From contig NZ_CP091110.1 of assembly GCF_021560175.1 (NCBI RefSeq), forward strand, positions 5,210,501-5,274,500: 64,000 nucleotides of DNA, read 5' to 3'. Of this stretch, positions 33,010 to 41,398 are shown in pieces. Each line of letters begins with the position of its first letter. Position 1 is the first letter of the stretch. The notes under the pieces are model-generated. The model was not told where the DNA came from, did no database searches, and was given only the letters and a program-made list of their open reading frames with translations. The translations under genes were made by a program, and so were the position numbers. The stretch is from Neobacillus drentensis (lineage in GTDB: Bacteria > Bacillota > Bacilli > Bacillales > Cytobacillaceae).

Positions 33010-34209
33010 TTACCCAAGTACTTTGTTAATCCGTTCAATAGCCCAATCTAATTCTTCTTTAGTAATGACCAGCGGCGGCGCAAACCGAATGACTGTTTCA
33101 TGTGTTTCTTTGCATAACAAACCATATTCTTTAAGTTTTTCACAATAATTTCGGGCTGATTCTGTCAATTCAACCCCAATAAATAAACCTCGGCCGCGAA
33201 CTTCCTTTATCTTTGGATTGTGGATGGCTTTCAATTTATTGATAAAATACTCCCCAAGCTCTAAGGACTTTTCGGCAAGCTTTTCGTCGACAAGAACATC
33301 AAGAGCTGCTATTGAAACAGCGCAGGCCATTGGATTTCCTCCAAAGGTCGAACCGTGTGATCCCGGATTAAATACGCCTAAAATCTCTTTATTGGCAACG
33401 ACACAAGAGATTGGGAAGACGCCGCCGCCAAGGGCTTTACCGAGGATATACATATCCGGTTCGATCCCCTCCCACTCACAGGCAAACATTTTGCCAGTTC
33501 GTGCTAACCCCGCTTGAATTTCATCGGCGATAAAAAGGACATTGTTCTCTTTACAAACATCGAATGCCGTCTTCATAAAGCCTTCAGGCGGAATGATGAT
33601 TCCAGCTTCCCCTTGAATAGGTTCAATTAAAAAAGCGGCGGTGTTGGGAGTAATGGCTGCTTTAAGCGCTTCAATATCTCCATATGGTATTAGCTTAATA
33701 CCAGGAAGCATGGGCCCAAAACCGCGCTTATATTCAGCATCTGACGATAGAGAGACCGCTGTCATCGTTCTTCCATGAAAGTTCCCTGTACAAGCGATGA
33801 TTTCAGCTTGGTCTTCGGCTAAGCCTTTGACATCGTAGCTCCAGCGTCTGGCTGCCTTAACAGCTGTCTCAACCGCCTCCGCACCTGTATTCATCGGCAG
33901 TACCATATCTTTGTTCGTCAATTGGCAGACTTTTTCATACCATGGACCCAACTGGTCGTTATGAAAGGCACGAGAAGTTAATGTAACCTTATCTGCTTGG
34001 TCTTTTAATGCTTGGACAATCTTAGGGTGGCGGTGACCCTGATTAAGGGCAGAATAGGCACTTAGCATATCCATGTATTTGTTGCCCTCAGGATCTTCCA
34101 CCCAAACCCCTTCAGCGCGGGAGATCACGATTGGCAGGGGATGATAATTATGGGCACCATACTTCTCTGTTTGCTCGATCAATTTACTTGAGCTGCTTTT
34201 AGAATCCAT
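33010..34209 (-). CDS. rocD: Ornithine aminotransferase
   Basis: A 399-aa class III PLP aminotransferase making glutamate-5-semialdehyde from ornithine. NYHPLPIVISRAEGVWVEDPEG is the ornithine-specific start, MNTGAEAVETAVKAARRW binds PLP phosphate, IADEIQAGLARTG carries the PLP Asp and LGKALGGG the Schiff-base Lys. GGAGG lies 8 bases before the ATG. No sigma-54 box is seen upstream, unlike B. subtilis rocDEF. It is co-transcribed with the dehydrogenase-like gene. Confidence 0.95.
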   Translation of the reverse strand: MDSKSSSSKLIEQTEKYGAHNYHPLPIVISRAEGVWVEDPEGNKYMDMLSAYSALNQGHRHPKIVQALKDQADKVTLTSRAFHNDQLGPWYEKVCQLTNKDMVLPMNTGAEAVETAVKAARRWSYDVKGLAEDQAEIIACTGNFHGRTMTAVSLSSDAEYKRGFGPMLPGIKLIPYGDIEALKAAITPNTAAFLIEPIQGEAGIIIPPEGFMKTAFDVCKENNVLFIADEIQAGLARTGKMFACEWEGIEPDMYILGKALGGGVFPISCVVANKEILGVFNPGSHGSTFGGNPMACAVSIAALDVLVDEKLAEKSLELGEYFINKLKAIHNPKIKEVRGRGLFIGVELTESARNYCEKLKEYGLLCKETHETVIRFAPPLVITKEELDWAIERINKVLG

Positions 34210-34340
34210 GTTATTTCCTCCAGTTAATTTTGGCTTTTATGTATAGATACTTCTATTGTAGCCGAGGTCTTCTGAAGAATGAACAATTTTTAAAGTATTT
34301 TTTTATCAGGCTGGTATTCATTCCTATATTTCCCTAAAAA

Positions 34341-34383
34341 ATAAGCCTGGTTCAAACTAGAAATTAGTTTGAACCAGGCTTAT
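34341..34383. terminator. Strong terminator after yugI
   Basis: A perfect 19-bp stem (34341-34359 with 34365-34383), followed by TTTTTTAG on the minus strand, which also separates it from rocD. Confidence 0.95.
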
Positions 34384-34390
34384 GGTTTCC

Positions 34391-34792
34391 TTACTTTTTG
34401 ATTAAATCTTCACGTGAAGATTGGTCAATCCACTCTTGCAGCTTGTCTTTTAAGGTATTGAAACCTTGTTGACCTTCCGCTTCAGGAATAATAGCTGCAG
34501 CAGTACGTTTGCGCGGTTTCTTCGGTTTAGCAGCCTGTTGTACAGGTGCTTCTTCAGTAGCACGGATTGAAAGACCAATTTTACCTGCGGCTTCATCTAT
34601 TGATAAGACTTTAACCTTAATTTCATCTCCAACTTTTAGGTGCTCATTGATATCTTTTACATAACCGTGCGTGATTTCAGAAATATGAACAAGACCTTGT
34701 GTATTTTCATCTAATGCAACAAACGCTCCGTATGGTTGAATTCCGGTTACCTTACCTGTTAAAACACTTCCAACTTCAATTCTTTCTGTCAT
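34391..34792 (-). CDS. yugI: S1-domain RNA-binding protein YugI (general stress protein 13)
   Basis: A 133-aa protein. The S1 domain covers about 5-75 (VGSVLTGKVTGIQPYGAFVALDENTQGLVHISEI). A basic linker KPKKPRKRTAAA and an acidic/helical tail follow. AGGAG precedes the ATG. YugI is ribosome-associated in B. subtilis; gene order here agrees with the yug region. Confidence 0.93.
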   Translation of the reverse strand: MTERIEVGSVLTGKVTGIQPYGAFVALDENTQGLVHISEITHGYVKDINEHLKVGDEIKVKVLSIDEAAGKIGLSIRATEEAPVQQAAKPKKPRKRTAAAIIPEAEGQQGFNTLKDKLQEWIDQSSREDLIKK

Positions 34793-35006
34793 GAAAACAC
34801 TCCTAAATAAATATTTATTTTTCCATTATATACGCATTAAAATATTATATCATAAACAATGAGTTTAATCAAAAACCTTATCAAATTAGATAAGATGTTG
34901 CACTATAGTGAAAACTTAACATAAAGTTCATCGATGTATAAGGAGTGGGGAGAATTTCCATGATATAATAATAGGGAATAAATAATTTTTAGATGAGGTG
35001 AACAGT

Positions 35007-35222
35007 ATGCATTCAATTGGGGAAATCATTAAAACCGGCCGTGAAATGCTTAATATGACTCAAGAAGAACTGGCTCAAAAGATTAGAGTTGGAACGCAGA
35101 CAATTGCAAAATATGAATCTGGGGAACAAATTCCAAGTAATCAGACAATCTTAAAATTATCTACTGTTCTCGATATACCTGCATCAGAACTATTACAGCA
35201 AAGCACCTCTGTGAACCCTTAA
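35007..35222 (+). CDS. Small XRE-family HTH regulator
   Basis: A 71-aa protein that is almost only a helix-turn-helix domain (GEIIKTGREMLNMTQEELAQKIRVGTQTIAKYESGEQIPS). GAGGTGA lies 6 bases before the ATG at 35007, and a TATAAT-like box lies about 40 bases upstream. Target genes are unknown. A plus-strand terminator follows. Confidence 0.85.
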   Translation: MHSIGEIIKTGREMLNMTQEELAQKIRVGTQTIAKYESGEQIPSNQTILKLSTVLDIPASELLQQSTSVNP

Positions 35223-35237
35223 TGGAATAAATTTATT

Positions 35238-35265
35238 AAAACGGTATATTTTGCCGTTTTTTTAT
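35238..35265 (+). terminator. Terminator after the XRE gene
   Basis: AAACGG and CCGTTT arms (about 35238-35243 with 35254-35260) followed by a T-run. Confidence 0.7.
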
Positions 35266-35347
35266 TTTGGCTCCGTTTTTTCTGTATAAAAATGGGGAAA
35301 CTGGAAAAACTTTAATTATAAAGCTTTCTAGTATTCCCCCCTTTTTG

Positions 35348-35383
35348 AGAGGACAATCCGTCAGGTTGTCCTCTTTTTTTATC
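35348..35383 (+). terminator. Second plus-strand terminator without an upstream ORF
   Basis: AGAGGACAA (35348-35356) pairs with TTGTCCTCT (35366-35374), followed by TTTTTT. No plus-strand gene lies between it and the previous terminator; a C-run (CCCCCC) precedes it. Confidence 0.75.
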
Positions 35384-35413
35384 TCTTATTAGAACTGATC
35401 CTTCAAAAAGTGC

Positions 35414-35677
35414 TTACAAGGAGCAAGATTGATTGGCTTTAATCATCAATAAATCTATGGCGATTCGACGACATTCCTCGATCGAGATTATTTTTTCAAA
35501 TGAAAACTCATAAATCGCTTGGATCCGCTTTGCTAACTTCAAGGGGTCATCCAGTTCATGAACGGCTTGGATGGTATCAGCAATTTCTGGATCATAATCG
35601 CCATTTTCTAACTGGAATGGATTCCATTGATTTAAGACATCTACATATTGTAGGTTAATCAGTACCTCTTTCCGCAT
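35414..35677 (-). CDS. yugE: YugE-like protein (DUF1871)
   Basis: An 87-aa soluble protein. VDVLNQWNPFQLENGDYDPEIADTIQAVHELDDPLKLAKRIQAIYEFSFEKIISIEEC matches the YugE/DUF1871 pattern throughout. GGAG lies 7 bases before the ATG. Function unknown. Confidence 0.87.
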   Translation of the reverse strand: MRKEVLINLQYVDVLNQWNPFQLENGDYDPEIADTIQAVHELDDPLKLAKRIQAIYEFSFEKIISIEECRRIAIDLLMIKANQSCSL

Positions 35678-35727
35678 CTTTCTTCTCCATCCTTTTATAT
35701 GAACTTTTCTACTATAATAAGCCGGGA

Positions 35728-36912
35728 TTAATTTACCAAGGTTACTAGCTTATCTAGGATTTGTTCCCCCGTCAGGAGAGCCTCTCCACCACCCTGAGCA
35801 AAGGAATCATTCCCGCCGCCTTTACCCTTTATCAACGGCAAAATTTCACCGATCAGCTTTTTCATATTCTCGGTTCGCGCTTTCCCTTTTGCACACACCA
35901 ACTGCAGACGAGTCCCATCCGTGGCAACAAAAAATACAAGACTGTTTTCATGCTCTGATACAATCATCCGTGCAAGCTTTTGAAGCTCTTGAATCGTCCT
36001 GTTCTCAAAAACCTTTGTCATGACCGTCTGATCCTGCTCTGCCAATTCTCTCGCTTCATATAGAAGCAAGGATTCTTTTGCCTGTTCAAGTGCTTGGGTT
36101 AGTTGTTTCTCATTTTCTAACAAACGGATGACAGCCTTGTCCATGTCTTTTTCTGGTACATTCAAGAGATTGGTTAATTGCAGTAACACGTTTTGTTTCT
36201 CCCCAAGCTTTCGGATGACACGAGAGCCGCAGGAGAATTGAATCCGAGTATTTTTTCGTTGTTTTTCCCAATCTAAAATTTTAACGGCACTTACCTCACC
36301 GGTTGCCTTTGGATGTGTTCCGCCGCAGCCATTATAGTCAAAGTCCGGGATAATCACAAGCCGTATATCTTCTTTTACCTTAGTTTCTTTCCTTAATGCA
36401 TACTGGGACAACTCTTCCTCTGTTACCCATTTTATTTCAATGGGCCGGTTCTCTAGGATTATTTGGTTGGCAAGCTCCTCTGCTTTCGCAGCTTCCTCCT
36501 TCGTCAATTCTTCCGTTTCTAAGTCAATAGTCAGGTTTTCAGCTCCCATATGGAAGCCCACCGTTTTATAGCCAAATAAATGGTCAAAAGCAGCCGACAA
36601 GATATGCTGCCCTGCATGCTGCTGCATATGATCGAATCTTCTATCCCAATCAATGGTACAACTCACATCAGATCCTGCCTGCTGTATTGGCGTCTCAAAA
36701 TAGTGCCGAATTTCACCGTTCACTTCTTCCACATTATGAACCGCTCTGCCTGCAATTTGACCGGTGTCATGCGGCTGCCCGCCTCCGGTTGGATAAAAAG
36801 CTGTTTGGTTGAGGACTACAAAATTATTACCTGTTTCATCGCACTCCTGCTTGAGTATACGTGCGGAAAAGGTTTGTATGTACGCATCTTGATAATATAG
36901 TTTTGCTTGCAT
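35728..36912 (-). CDS. Alanyl-tRNA editing protein, AlaX type with DHHA1 domain
   Basis: A 394-aa free-standing editing protein that hydrolyses mischarged Ser- or Gly-tRNA-Ala. Zinc ligands are visible as HMQQHAGQHILSAA (HxxxH) and CGGTHPKATGEV. A C-terminal DHHA1-like region (about 255-394) has GKGGGNDSFAQGGG. The ATG at 36912 has GGGGTG 8 bases upstream; the ORF also allows GTG at 36921. It is larger than AlaX-S forms, matching long AlaX proteins of Bacillus. Confidence 0.9.
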   Translation of the reverse strand: MQAKLYYQDAYIQTFSARILKQECDETGNNFVVLNQTAFYPTGGGQPHDTGQIAGRAVHNVEEVNGEIRHYFETPIQQAGSDVSCTIDWDRRFDHMQQHAGQHILSAAFDHLFGYKTVGFHMGAENLTIDLETEELTKEEAAKAEELANQIILENRPIEIKWVTEEELSQYALRKETKVKEDIRLVIIPDFDYNGCGGTHPKATGEVSAVKILDWEKQRKNTRIQFSCGSRVIRKLGEKQNVLLQLTNLLNVPEKDMDKAVIRLLENEKQLTQALEQAKESLLLYEARELAEQDQTVMTKVFENRTIQELQKLARMIVSEHENSLVFFVATDGTRLQLVCAKGKARTENMKKLIGEILPLIKGKGGGNDSFAQGGGEALLTGEQILDKLVTLVN

Positions 36913-36984
36913 TAGAAACACACCCCGTAACGTTTTTGAATGTATTCATTGTCTTAAAATAAAGAATTGAAATCAAGCAAAAAA

Positions 36985-37022
36985 GAAGACCTGTCCCTTA
37001 TATTGAAAGAACAGGTACTTCT
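36985..37022 (-). terminator. Terminator after the coat-like gene
   Basis: On the minus strand AGAAGTACCTGT pairs with ACAGGTCTTCT, followed by TTTTTT. Confidence 0.7.
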
Positions 37023-37026
37023 CTTA

Positions 37027-37422
37027 TTAATGTTTATTTATTTTTTTCCGCTGGCCGAAAGAAGTGGGTGTATGCCCCTGCATGGACCCGCCCATTCCTT
37101 GAGGAAAGCCCATTTGCTGTTGACCGCCCATCATTTGCGGAAAGCCTCCCATTTGCGAATGGCCTCCCATCTGCGGATAGCCTCCCATTTGCGGAAAGCC
37201 TCCCATTTGCGAATGGCCTCCCATCTGCGGATAGCCTCCCATTTGCGGATAACCTCCCATTTGCGAATGGCCTCCCATTTGTGGATAGCCTCCCATTTGC
37301 GGATAGCCTCCCATTTGTGGGTAGCCTCCCATCTGTGGGTAGCCTCCCATTTGTGGAAATCCTCCCATCATTTGTGGATAACCCATTTGCCCTGAAAATC
37401 CGCCAAATTGTCTTTTTTCCAT
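37027..37422 (-). CDS. Gly/Met/Gln hexapeptide-repeat protein, probable spore coat protein
   Basis: A 131-aa low-complexity protein: about 13 tandem hexapeptides GGYPQM with variants GGHSQM and GGFPQM between residues ~18 and 103, and a basic tail FGQRKKINKH. The start at 37422 has AAGGAGG 7-8 bases upstream; the upstream in-frame extension lacks one. Composition resembles Bacillus coat and exosporium proteins, but the sequence is repetitive and I cannot assign a named family. The 18-bp DNA repeat opens other frames on the plus strand. Confidence 0.75.
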   Translation of the reverse strand: MEKRQFGGFSGQMGYPQMMGGFPQMGGYPQMGGYPQMGGYPQMGGYPQMGGHSQMGGYPQMGGYPQMGGHSQMGGFPQMGGYPQMGGHSQMGGFPQMMGGQQQMGFPQGMGGSMQGHTPTSFGQRKKINKH

Positions 37423-37540
37423 ACGATCGCCTCCTTGCATTCTCCCTACTAGTGTATGTACCACTTTTTGGATAAGCTTAGATGGATACCTATGAGATTG
37501 AAAATAAAAAACTAAACTGCTGCTCGGGATCGCTTGTACT

Positions 37541-38092
37541 CTATTTTTTTTCGTCCTGTGCCTTTTTTTGTCCTGACTGTTTCTCTTTAGAAATTTCACC
37601 ACAAGCAATTCGGTTTCCCGAATCTCCCGCTGGCTGGGTCATCCCATCATCTTTTCCTTCATGAATCACAATGGAAGTTCCTTCTTTGGTAAACAGCGAT
37701 TGTTTACCGTTTTTCAAGGTAACATTAGGCGCCATTAAATCGGCCTTTACTGACCCGTCATCCTCGACAATTAAATTTGGCAGATCCCCTGCATGAGCTC
37801 CTTTCGGATGGAGAAGACCGTGCTCTTTATTTTCAGGATTAAAATGGTTACCGGCTGATTTGAAATCAGGAGCTTCACACTTACCGGTTTCGTGTATATG
37901 TATGGCATGTTCTCCCGCGGGAAGTCCCGTTAAATCAACGGTCATTTTCACACCACTTGACTGCTCAGCGAGTGTTATGGTTCCAAGTGAATCTCCTGAT
38001 GGATTATACACTTGTACATCTAACTGTTTAACTTCCTTTTCCGTACAACCTGAAAGCAGGAGAAGCGGGATCATCATCCAGCTTTTCTTCAT
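37541..38092 (-). CDS. sodC: Cu/Zn superoxide dismutase-like lipoprotein
   Basis: A 183-aa protein. A lipoprotein signal MKKSWMMIPLLLLSGC is followed by a SodC domain. Metal ligands are visible: HAIHIHETGKC (two Cu His), AGNHFNPENKEHGLLHPKGAHAGDLPN (bridging and Zn His plus Asp) and VIHEGKDDG (last Cu His); the Cys pair GKC and IACG can form the usual disulfide. The start at 38092 has GGGGAG 6-7 bases upstream. It dismutates superoxide outside the membrane. Some Bacillus SodC homologues such as YojM have reduced activity, though all ligands appear intact here. Confidence 0.92.
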   Translation of the reverse strand: MKKSWMMIPLLLLSGCTEKEVKQLDVQVYNPSGDSLGTITLAEQSSGVKMTVDLTGLPAGEHAIHIHETGKCEAPDFKSAGNHFNPENKEHGLLHPKGAHAGDLPNLIVEDDGSVKADLMAPNVTLKNGKQSLFTKEGTSIVIHEGKDDGMTQPAGDSGNRIACGEISKEKQSGQKKAQDEKK

Positions 38093-38186
38093 AAGTTTCT
38101 CCCCTTTTTTAGACATTTTGGGATTAGTATAGGCAATCGTTGCTAGAGCTATTCCAAAAGGGGGTAAGATAAAGCTTTAAAAAAAA

Positions 38187-38210
38187 GGAACAGTACGGTT
38201 AACTGTTCCC
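38187..38210 (-). terminator. Terminator overlapping the end of the 69-aa gene
   Basis: GGAACAGT (38187-38194) pairs with ACTGTTCC (38202-38209); the minus strand then has eight T residues. Confidence 0.8.
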
Positions 38211-38408
38211 TTGTGTCGTTTGATTCTTGTTTACTTGTTCTTCTAATTCTTTTGTTTTTAGTGCTTCCTTGTTGGAAATTTTAATAATGAGACGCATGGT
38301 TACTAATGCACCGATTAAAAAAATAACACACGTAATGGCAGCAGGGATGTATTCTCTTTTGTCTTCAGGAAAGTACAAAAATAAGGCTAGTACGGATGGC
38401 AGAAACAT
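38199..38408 (-). CDS. Small membrane protein (69 aa), unknown
   Basis: One to two hydrophobic segments (MFLPSVLALFLYF and ITCVIFLIGALVTMRLII) with a charged C-terminal tail KTKELEEQVNKNQ. AAGGGAG lies about 6 bases before the ATG, and a terminator overlaps the stop. I do not recognise the family. Confidence 0.7.
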   Translation of the reverse strand: MFLPSVLALFLYFPEDKREYIPAAITCVIFLIGALVTMRLIIKISNKEALKTKELEEQVNKNQTTQGNS

Positions 38409-38528
38409 TTCTCTTCTCCCTTTCTTTTAAGGCACCTAATCATTCACTTCATTATAGCAACAAAAAAGTTTCCATACCAACAGAATGCGCTAGCTCCCAT
38501 ATAGCGGCGGATAGAGCAGCACCTTACA

Positions 38529-39278
38529 CTATTTTAATACCTTAATTCCTTTGATCACGACATCTTGTTCTGGTTTGTCCTTTGCATCTACTTTTGTATC
38601 TGCAATTTTATCCACAATGTCCATTCCCTCAATCACTTGGCCAAAAACGGTATGGCGATGGTCAAGCCACGGAGTACCACCATTTTTGTCATAGGCATCA
38701 ATGATTTCCTTTGGATAGCCCGCCTTGTCCATTTCCTCTTTCATCGCAGGGTCCAATGATGTTTTTTGAACGATAAAAAACTGACTGCCATTTGTATTGG
38801 CCCCGGCATTTGCCATGGATAATGCTCCGCGTAGATTGAAAAGATTTTCAGAGAATTCATCCTCAAATGGAGTTTTCCAAATGCTTTCACCGCCGGTTCC
38901 GTTACCCTTAGGGTCGCCGCCTTGAATCATAAAGTCTTTAATGACCCGGTGAAAAATCAATCCATCATAGTAGCCATCCTGACTGTGCTTAACAAAGTTT
39001 TCGACAGCTTTTGGAGCATACTTTGGGAACAGTTTAATTTTAATCGTACCCATTGACGTTTCCATTTCCACTAGTTTTTCATTTTCAGCTACCTCTGTTG
39101 AAAGCTGCGGATATGTTGTATCTGCCACTTGCTTTGCTCCTTCCTGTTGCTCTGTTTTTGGCGCTGCAGTCTTTTTGTTTGTTGATCCTTTGTCTTCTTT
39201 CTTCTGGCTTGTCCCACATGCAGCCAACATGAGAACAATCGTTATAAAAATTGATAGAAATAGCCATTTCTTGCTCAT
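38529..39278 (-). CDS. Cyclophilin-type peptidylprolyl isomerase lipoprotein
   Basis: A 249-aa protein. Signal peptide with lipobox LAAC (about 22-25), a Lys/Thr/Gln-rich linker to about 65, then a cyclophilin domain with VENFVKHSQDGYYDGLIFHRVIKDFMIQGGDPKGNGTGG (catalytic Arg of FHRV) and ALSMANAGANTNGSQFFI. It probably helps folding of exported proteins at the outer membrane face, unlike the short cytosolic PpiB. GGAGG lies 9 bases before the ATG at 39278. Confidence 0.92.
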   Translation of the reverse strand: MSKKWLFLSIFITIVLMLAACGTSQKKEDKGSTNKKTAAPKTEQQEGAKQVADTTYPQLSTEVAENEKLVEMETSMGTIKIKLFPKYAPKAVENFVKHSQDGYYDGLIFHRVIKDFMIQGGDPKGNGTGGESIWKTPFEDEFSENLFNLRGALSMANAGANTNGSQFFIVQKTSLDPAMKEEMDKAGYPKEIIDAYDKNGGTPWLDHRHTVFGQVIEGMDIVDKIADTKVDAKDKPEQDVVIKGIKVLK

Positions 39279-39386
39279 TTTATCATTCCTCCATTTTCTC
39301 ACTTTAAACTTTTTGCACTATGTTTTTAATTTAGTCATAATGGAGAAGTGGAATCAAGTGAATTTTATACATAAGGGGTGGTTAAT

Positions 39387-39767
39387 GTGACAGACTTACA
39401 GGTTGGCAATGTAGTGACAGGGATTTATAAAACGGGAAAGTATATCGGGGAAATAACAGAAATTCGCCCACAGCATTACTTAGTCAGGGTGCTGGCAGTG
39501 GTGAAACATCCGATGCAAGGTGACCTCCACCATCCGAAGGATGCGGATGTCCACATGTTTCATGAAAGAAAAGCCCTTAGCTATAGGGAGCAGACAAATA
39601 TTCCCAAACAAATGGTGAAGTCGTTTGAGGGTGAGGTTCCTGATTACCAAGAGTCTTTAAAAGAAGCTTTAGAGAAAATGAGAAAAGAGTTGGCAGAAGC
39701 CAATTCAGAATGGGCGGACATGAGCCTTCGCGCGTTGGAATCCTTGGAAAGAGATTATAAGATTTGA
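39387..39767 (+). CDS. kapB: Kinase-associated protein KapB
   Basis: A 126-aa protein. VGNVVTGIYKTGKYIGEITEIRP...VLAVVKHPMQGDLHHPKDADVHMFHERKAL is the KapB pattern. In B. subtilis KapB is needed for the sporulation kinase KinB to feed the phosphorelay. It is often named a lipoprotein, but no signal peptide is present here. The GTG at 39387 has AAGGGG 8 bases upstream; an in-frame GTG at 39378 lies inside that site. kinB is not adjacent, unlike in B. subtilis. Confidence 0.9.
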   Translation: MTDLQVGNVVTGIYKTGKYIGEITEIRPQHYLVRVLAVVKHPMQGDLHHPKDADVHMFHERKALSYREQTNIPKQMVKSFEGEVPDYQESLKEALEKMRKELAEANSEWADMSLRALESLERDYKI

Positions 39768-39777
39768 TCACACATAT

Positions 39778-39810
39778 AAAGGCCAAATCAGTTTGAATGA
39801 TTTGGCCTTT
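39778..39810. terminator. Bidirectional terminator between kapB and kapD
   Basis: AAAGGCCAAATCA (39778-39790) pairs with TGATTTGGCCTTT (39798-39810). Confidence 0.92.
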
Positions 39811-40433
39811 TATGCAAATTCATTTAAAAGTTTTGAAAAATCAATTCTATCTCCAATAGTGGTTGGTTTTGGTTTTTCCAAATAGCGTTTATCCTTCTCG
39901 ACTAGTTTGAATATATTATAGGTAGTCAAGGCATCATCTAGTGCCCGGTGATGTTTGCCTGTCCCTTCTTTCCCATATTCCTGAACAGCTTTCCAAAGAC
40001 CTGTTTGATTTTGGTCGCCAAAGAAGCGTTTATATTCCATTGATAAATCTAATTCTGCTCCATTAAACGGGAATGGAACTCCCGCCATTAAACAATTTTG
40101 CCGAAGTACCTTCATATCCATATTTCCCCAGGTAACGATGGTTGTGTCAACATGCTCCTTATTGAATTCCGCCAATTTCTTAATGAGCTCGTAAATGGTT
40201 AAACCCCTGTCCACCTGTTGCTGCGTGATATGTAAGAATGATTTGCAGCGTTCGGATAATCTCGGAAATTTTAACGGGGTTACATAAGAAGAAAATTGTT
40301 CGGTTACTTGGTCATCCATCACAGCAACAATTCCTACTTCAATGATTTCCGCGAAAAAATCCTTCATACGAACATTTCTCTCTGGCATTGTAAACTCAAA
40401 ATCAATAAATAAATATTGTTTCTTCGTTCTCAA
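39810..40433 (-). CDS. kapD: KapD, DEDDh-type 3'-5' exonuclease
   Basis: A 207-aa enzyme with the DnaQ-fold motifs FIDFEFT (Asp-Glu), WGNMDMKVL (Asp) and HHRALDDALTT (His-Asp). KapD is described as an inhibitor of the KinA pathway to sporulation. The TTG at 40433 is preferred: AAAGGTGG lies 8 bases upstream and the homologue starts at KKQYLFIDFEFTMPE. The ATG at 40460 lies too close to a TATAAT box (about 40465-40470) to have a leader. Confidence 0.87.
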   Translation of the reverse strand: MRTKKQYLFIDFEFTMPERNVRMKDFFAEIIEVGIVAVMDDQVTEQFSSYVTPLKFPRLSERCKSFLHITQQQVDRGLTIYELIKKLAEFNKEHVDTTIVTWGNMDMKVLRQNCLMAGVPFPFNGAELDLSMEYKRFFGDQNQTGLWKAVQEYGKEGTGKHHRALDDALTTYNIFKLVEKDKRYLEKPKPTTIGDRIDFSKLLNEFA

Positions 40434-40573
40434 TTCATTCACCACCTTTTCTTTTTCCATCTTACTACCATTATATAAAGATACCTGTACAAAAAATTGT
40501 GCTTTTTTTCTATTTTTTTATTATTATAGCACGAATTTCATGGAAGTTTTTTAAATTTTTGTACAATGGCCAA

Positions 40574-40603
40574 AAGAAAAGCGCAAGCGTTCTGGTGGAG
40601 TGG
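40574..40603 (+). repeat. TAGAAAAGCG-family remnant
   Basis: AAAGAAAAGCGCAAGCG followed by a short GGTGGAGTGG remnant. Confidence 0.4.
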
Positions 40604-40643
40604 AAAAAAAAAAGAATGGCAACACCATCCTCTTACAAACGGA

Positions 40644-41027
40644 TTATTTTTTTAGTTTAATGACAGCCATTGTACATCTAGACACACAAATGAGCCGGTC
40701 TTGTTCATCGGAGATTTTAATATCCCAAACCATGGTGGTTTTGCCCTGATGTAAGATTGTACCCACTGCCGTGACCATTCCGTCTGTTTTTGGGCGGACA
40801 TGGTTAGCGTTTATTTCCAATCCGGCAACGGCTTCTGTTTCTTTGTCAACAAGTTCATAGGCTCCAAGGCTGGCAACTGTTTCCGCTAAGGCCACTGATG
40901 CCCCCCCATGCAACAATCCAAACGGCTGTTTTGTGCGATGATCAACAGGCATGACGGCTACTACTTTCCCTGGTTCTAATTTAGTAATTTCTATTCCGAG
41001 CGCTTCAATTAGTGTGTCCTTAATCAT
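40644..41027 (-). CDS. yuxO: Hotdog-fold thioesterase YuxO (PaaI/MenI-like)
   Basis: A 127-aa acyl-CoA thioesterase. VDHRTKQPFGLLHGGASVALAETVASLGAY carries the LHGG and Glu catalytic residues, and GLEINANHVRPKTDG is the second conserved block. The start at 41027 has GGAGG 6 bases upstream. YuxO follows comA in B. subtilis; comA is not adjacent here. A substrate such as DHNA-CoA (menaquinone route) is plausible but unproven. Confidence 0.92.
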   Translation of the reverse strand: MIKDTLIEALGIEITKLEPGKVVAVMPVDHRTKQPFGLLHGGASVALAETVASLGAYELVDKETEAVAGLEINANHVRPKTDGMVTAVGTILHQGKTTMVWDIKISDEQDRLICVSRCTMAVIKLKK

Positions 41028-41121
41028 CTTACCCCTCCGGTTCATATTCTGATTACATATTAACCTATTCTTCACTTTTGTTGATATTCCTTTAACTTTT
41101 ATAGAGCAGGGAAAAGAAAAA

Positions 41122-41140
41122 AACAGCTGCAAGAGCTGTT
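41122..41140 (-). terminator. Terminator after the 81-aa Gly-rich gene
   Basis: AACAGCT and AGCTGTT arms with a T-run on the minus strand. Confidence 0.75.
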
Positions 41141-41152
41141 TTTAATTTAAAT

Positions 41153-41398
41153 TTAATAAAAACCAGGGTATCCGAATCCAGGACCACCAAACCCAGGTCC
41201 ACCAAATCCTGGATAACCGCCGAATCCAGCGTATCCGCCAAATCCATAACCACCATAGAATGGCCGAGCGGCAAAAGATGCTCCGAGTCCTCCTCCAAGT
41301 AAGCCTCCTAAAAAGCTAAGTCCACCGATCGCTAATGGCCAGCCAAGACCGATAAATCGCTGATCCTGTACTGGGTACGGGCTTTGATATGGGTACAT
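41153..41398 (-). CDS. Gly/Phe/Tyr-rich small protein, probable spore coat or surface protein
   Basis: An 81-aa protein: MYPYQSPYPVQDQ, a hydrophobic Gly-rich segment LGWPLAIGGLSFLGGLLGGG, then GF/GGYPGF/GGPGFG repeats to the C-terminus. GGAGG lies 9 bases before the ATG. This composition is common in small Bacillus spore proteins, but the assignment rests on composition alone. Confidence 0.7.
   Translation of the reverse strand: MYPYQSPYPVQDQRFIGLGWPLAIGGLSFLGGLLGGGLGASFAARPFYGGYGFGGYAGFGGYPGFGGPGFGGPGFGYPGFY

Noticed and set aside
36967..37475. Plus-strand ORFs with ASHLRM and SLPFAD repeats
   Set aside because: Shadows of the 18-bp repeats of the minus-strand coat-like gene, which has the strong ribosome site.
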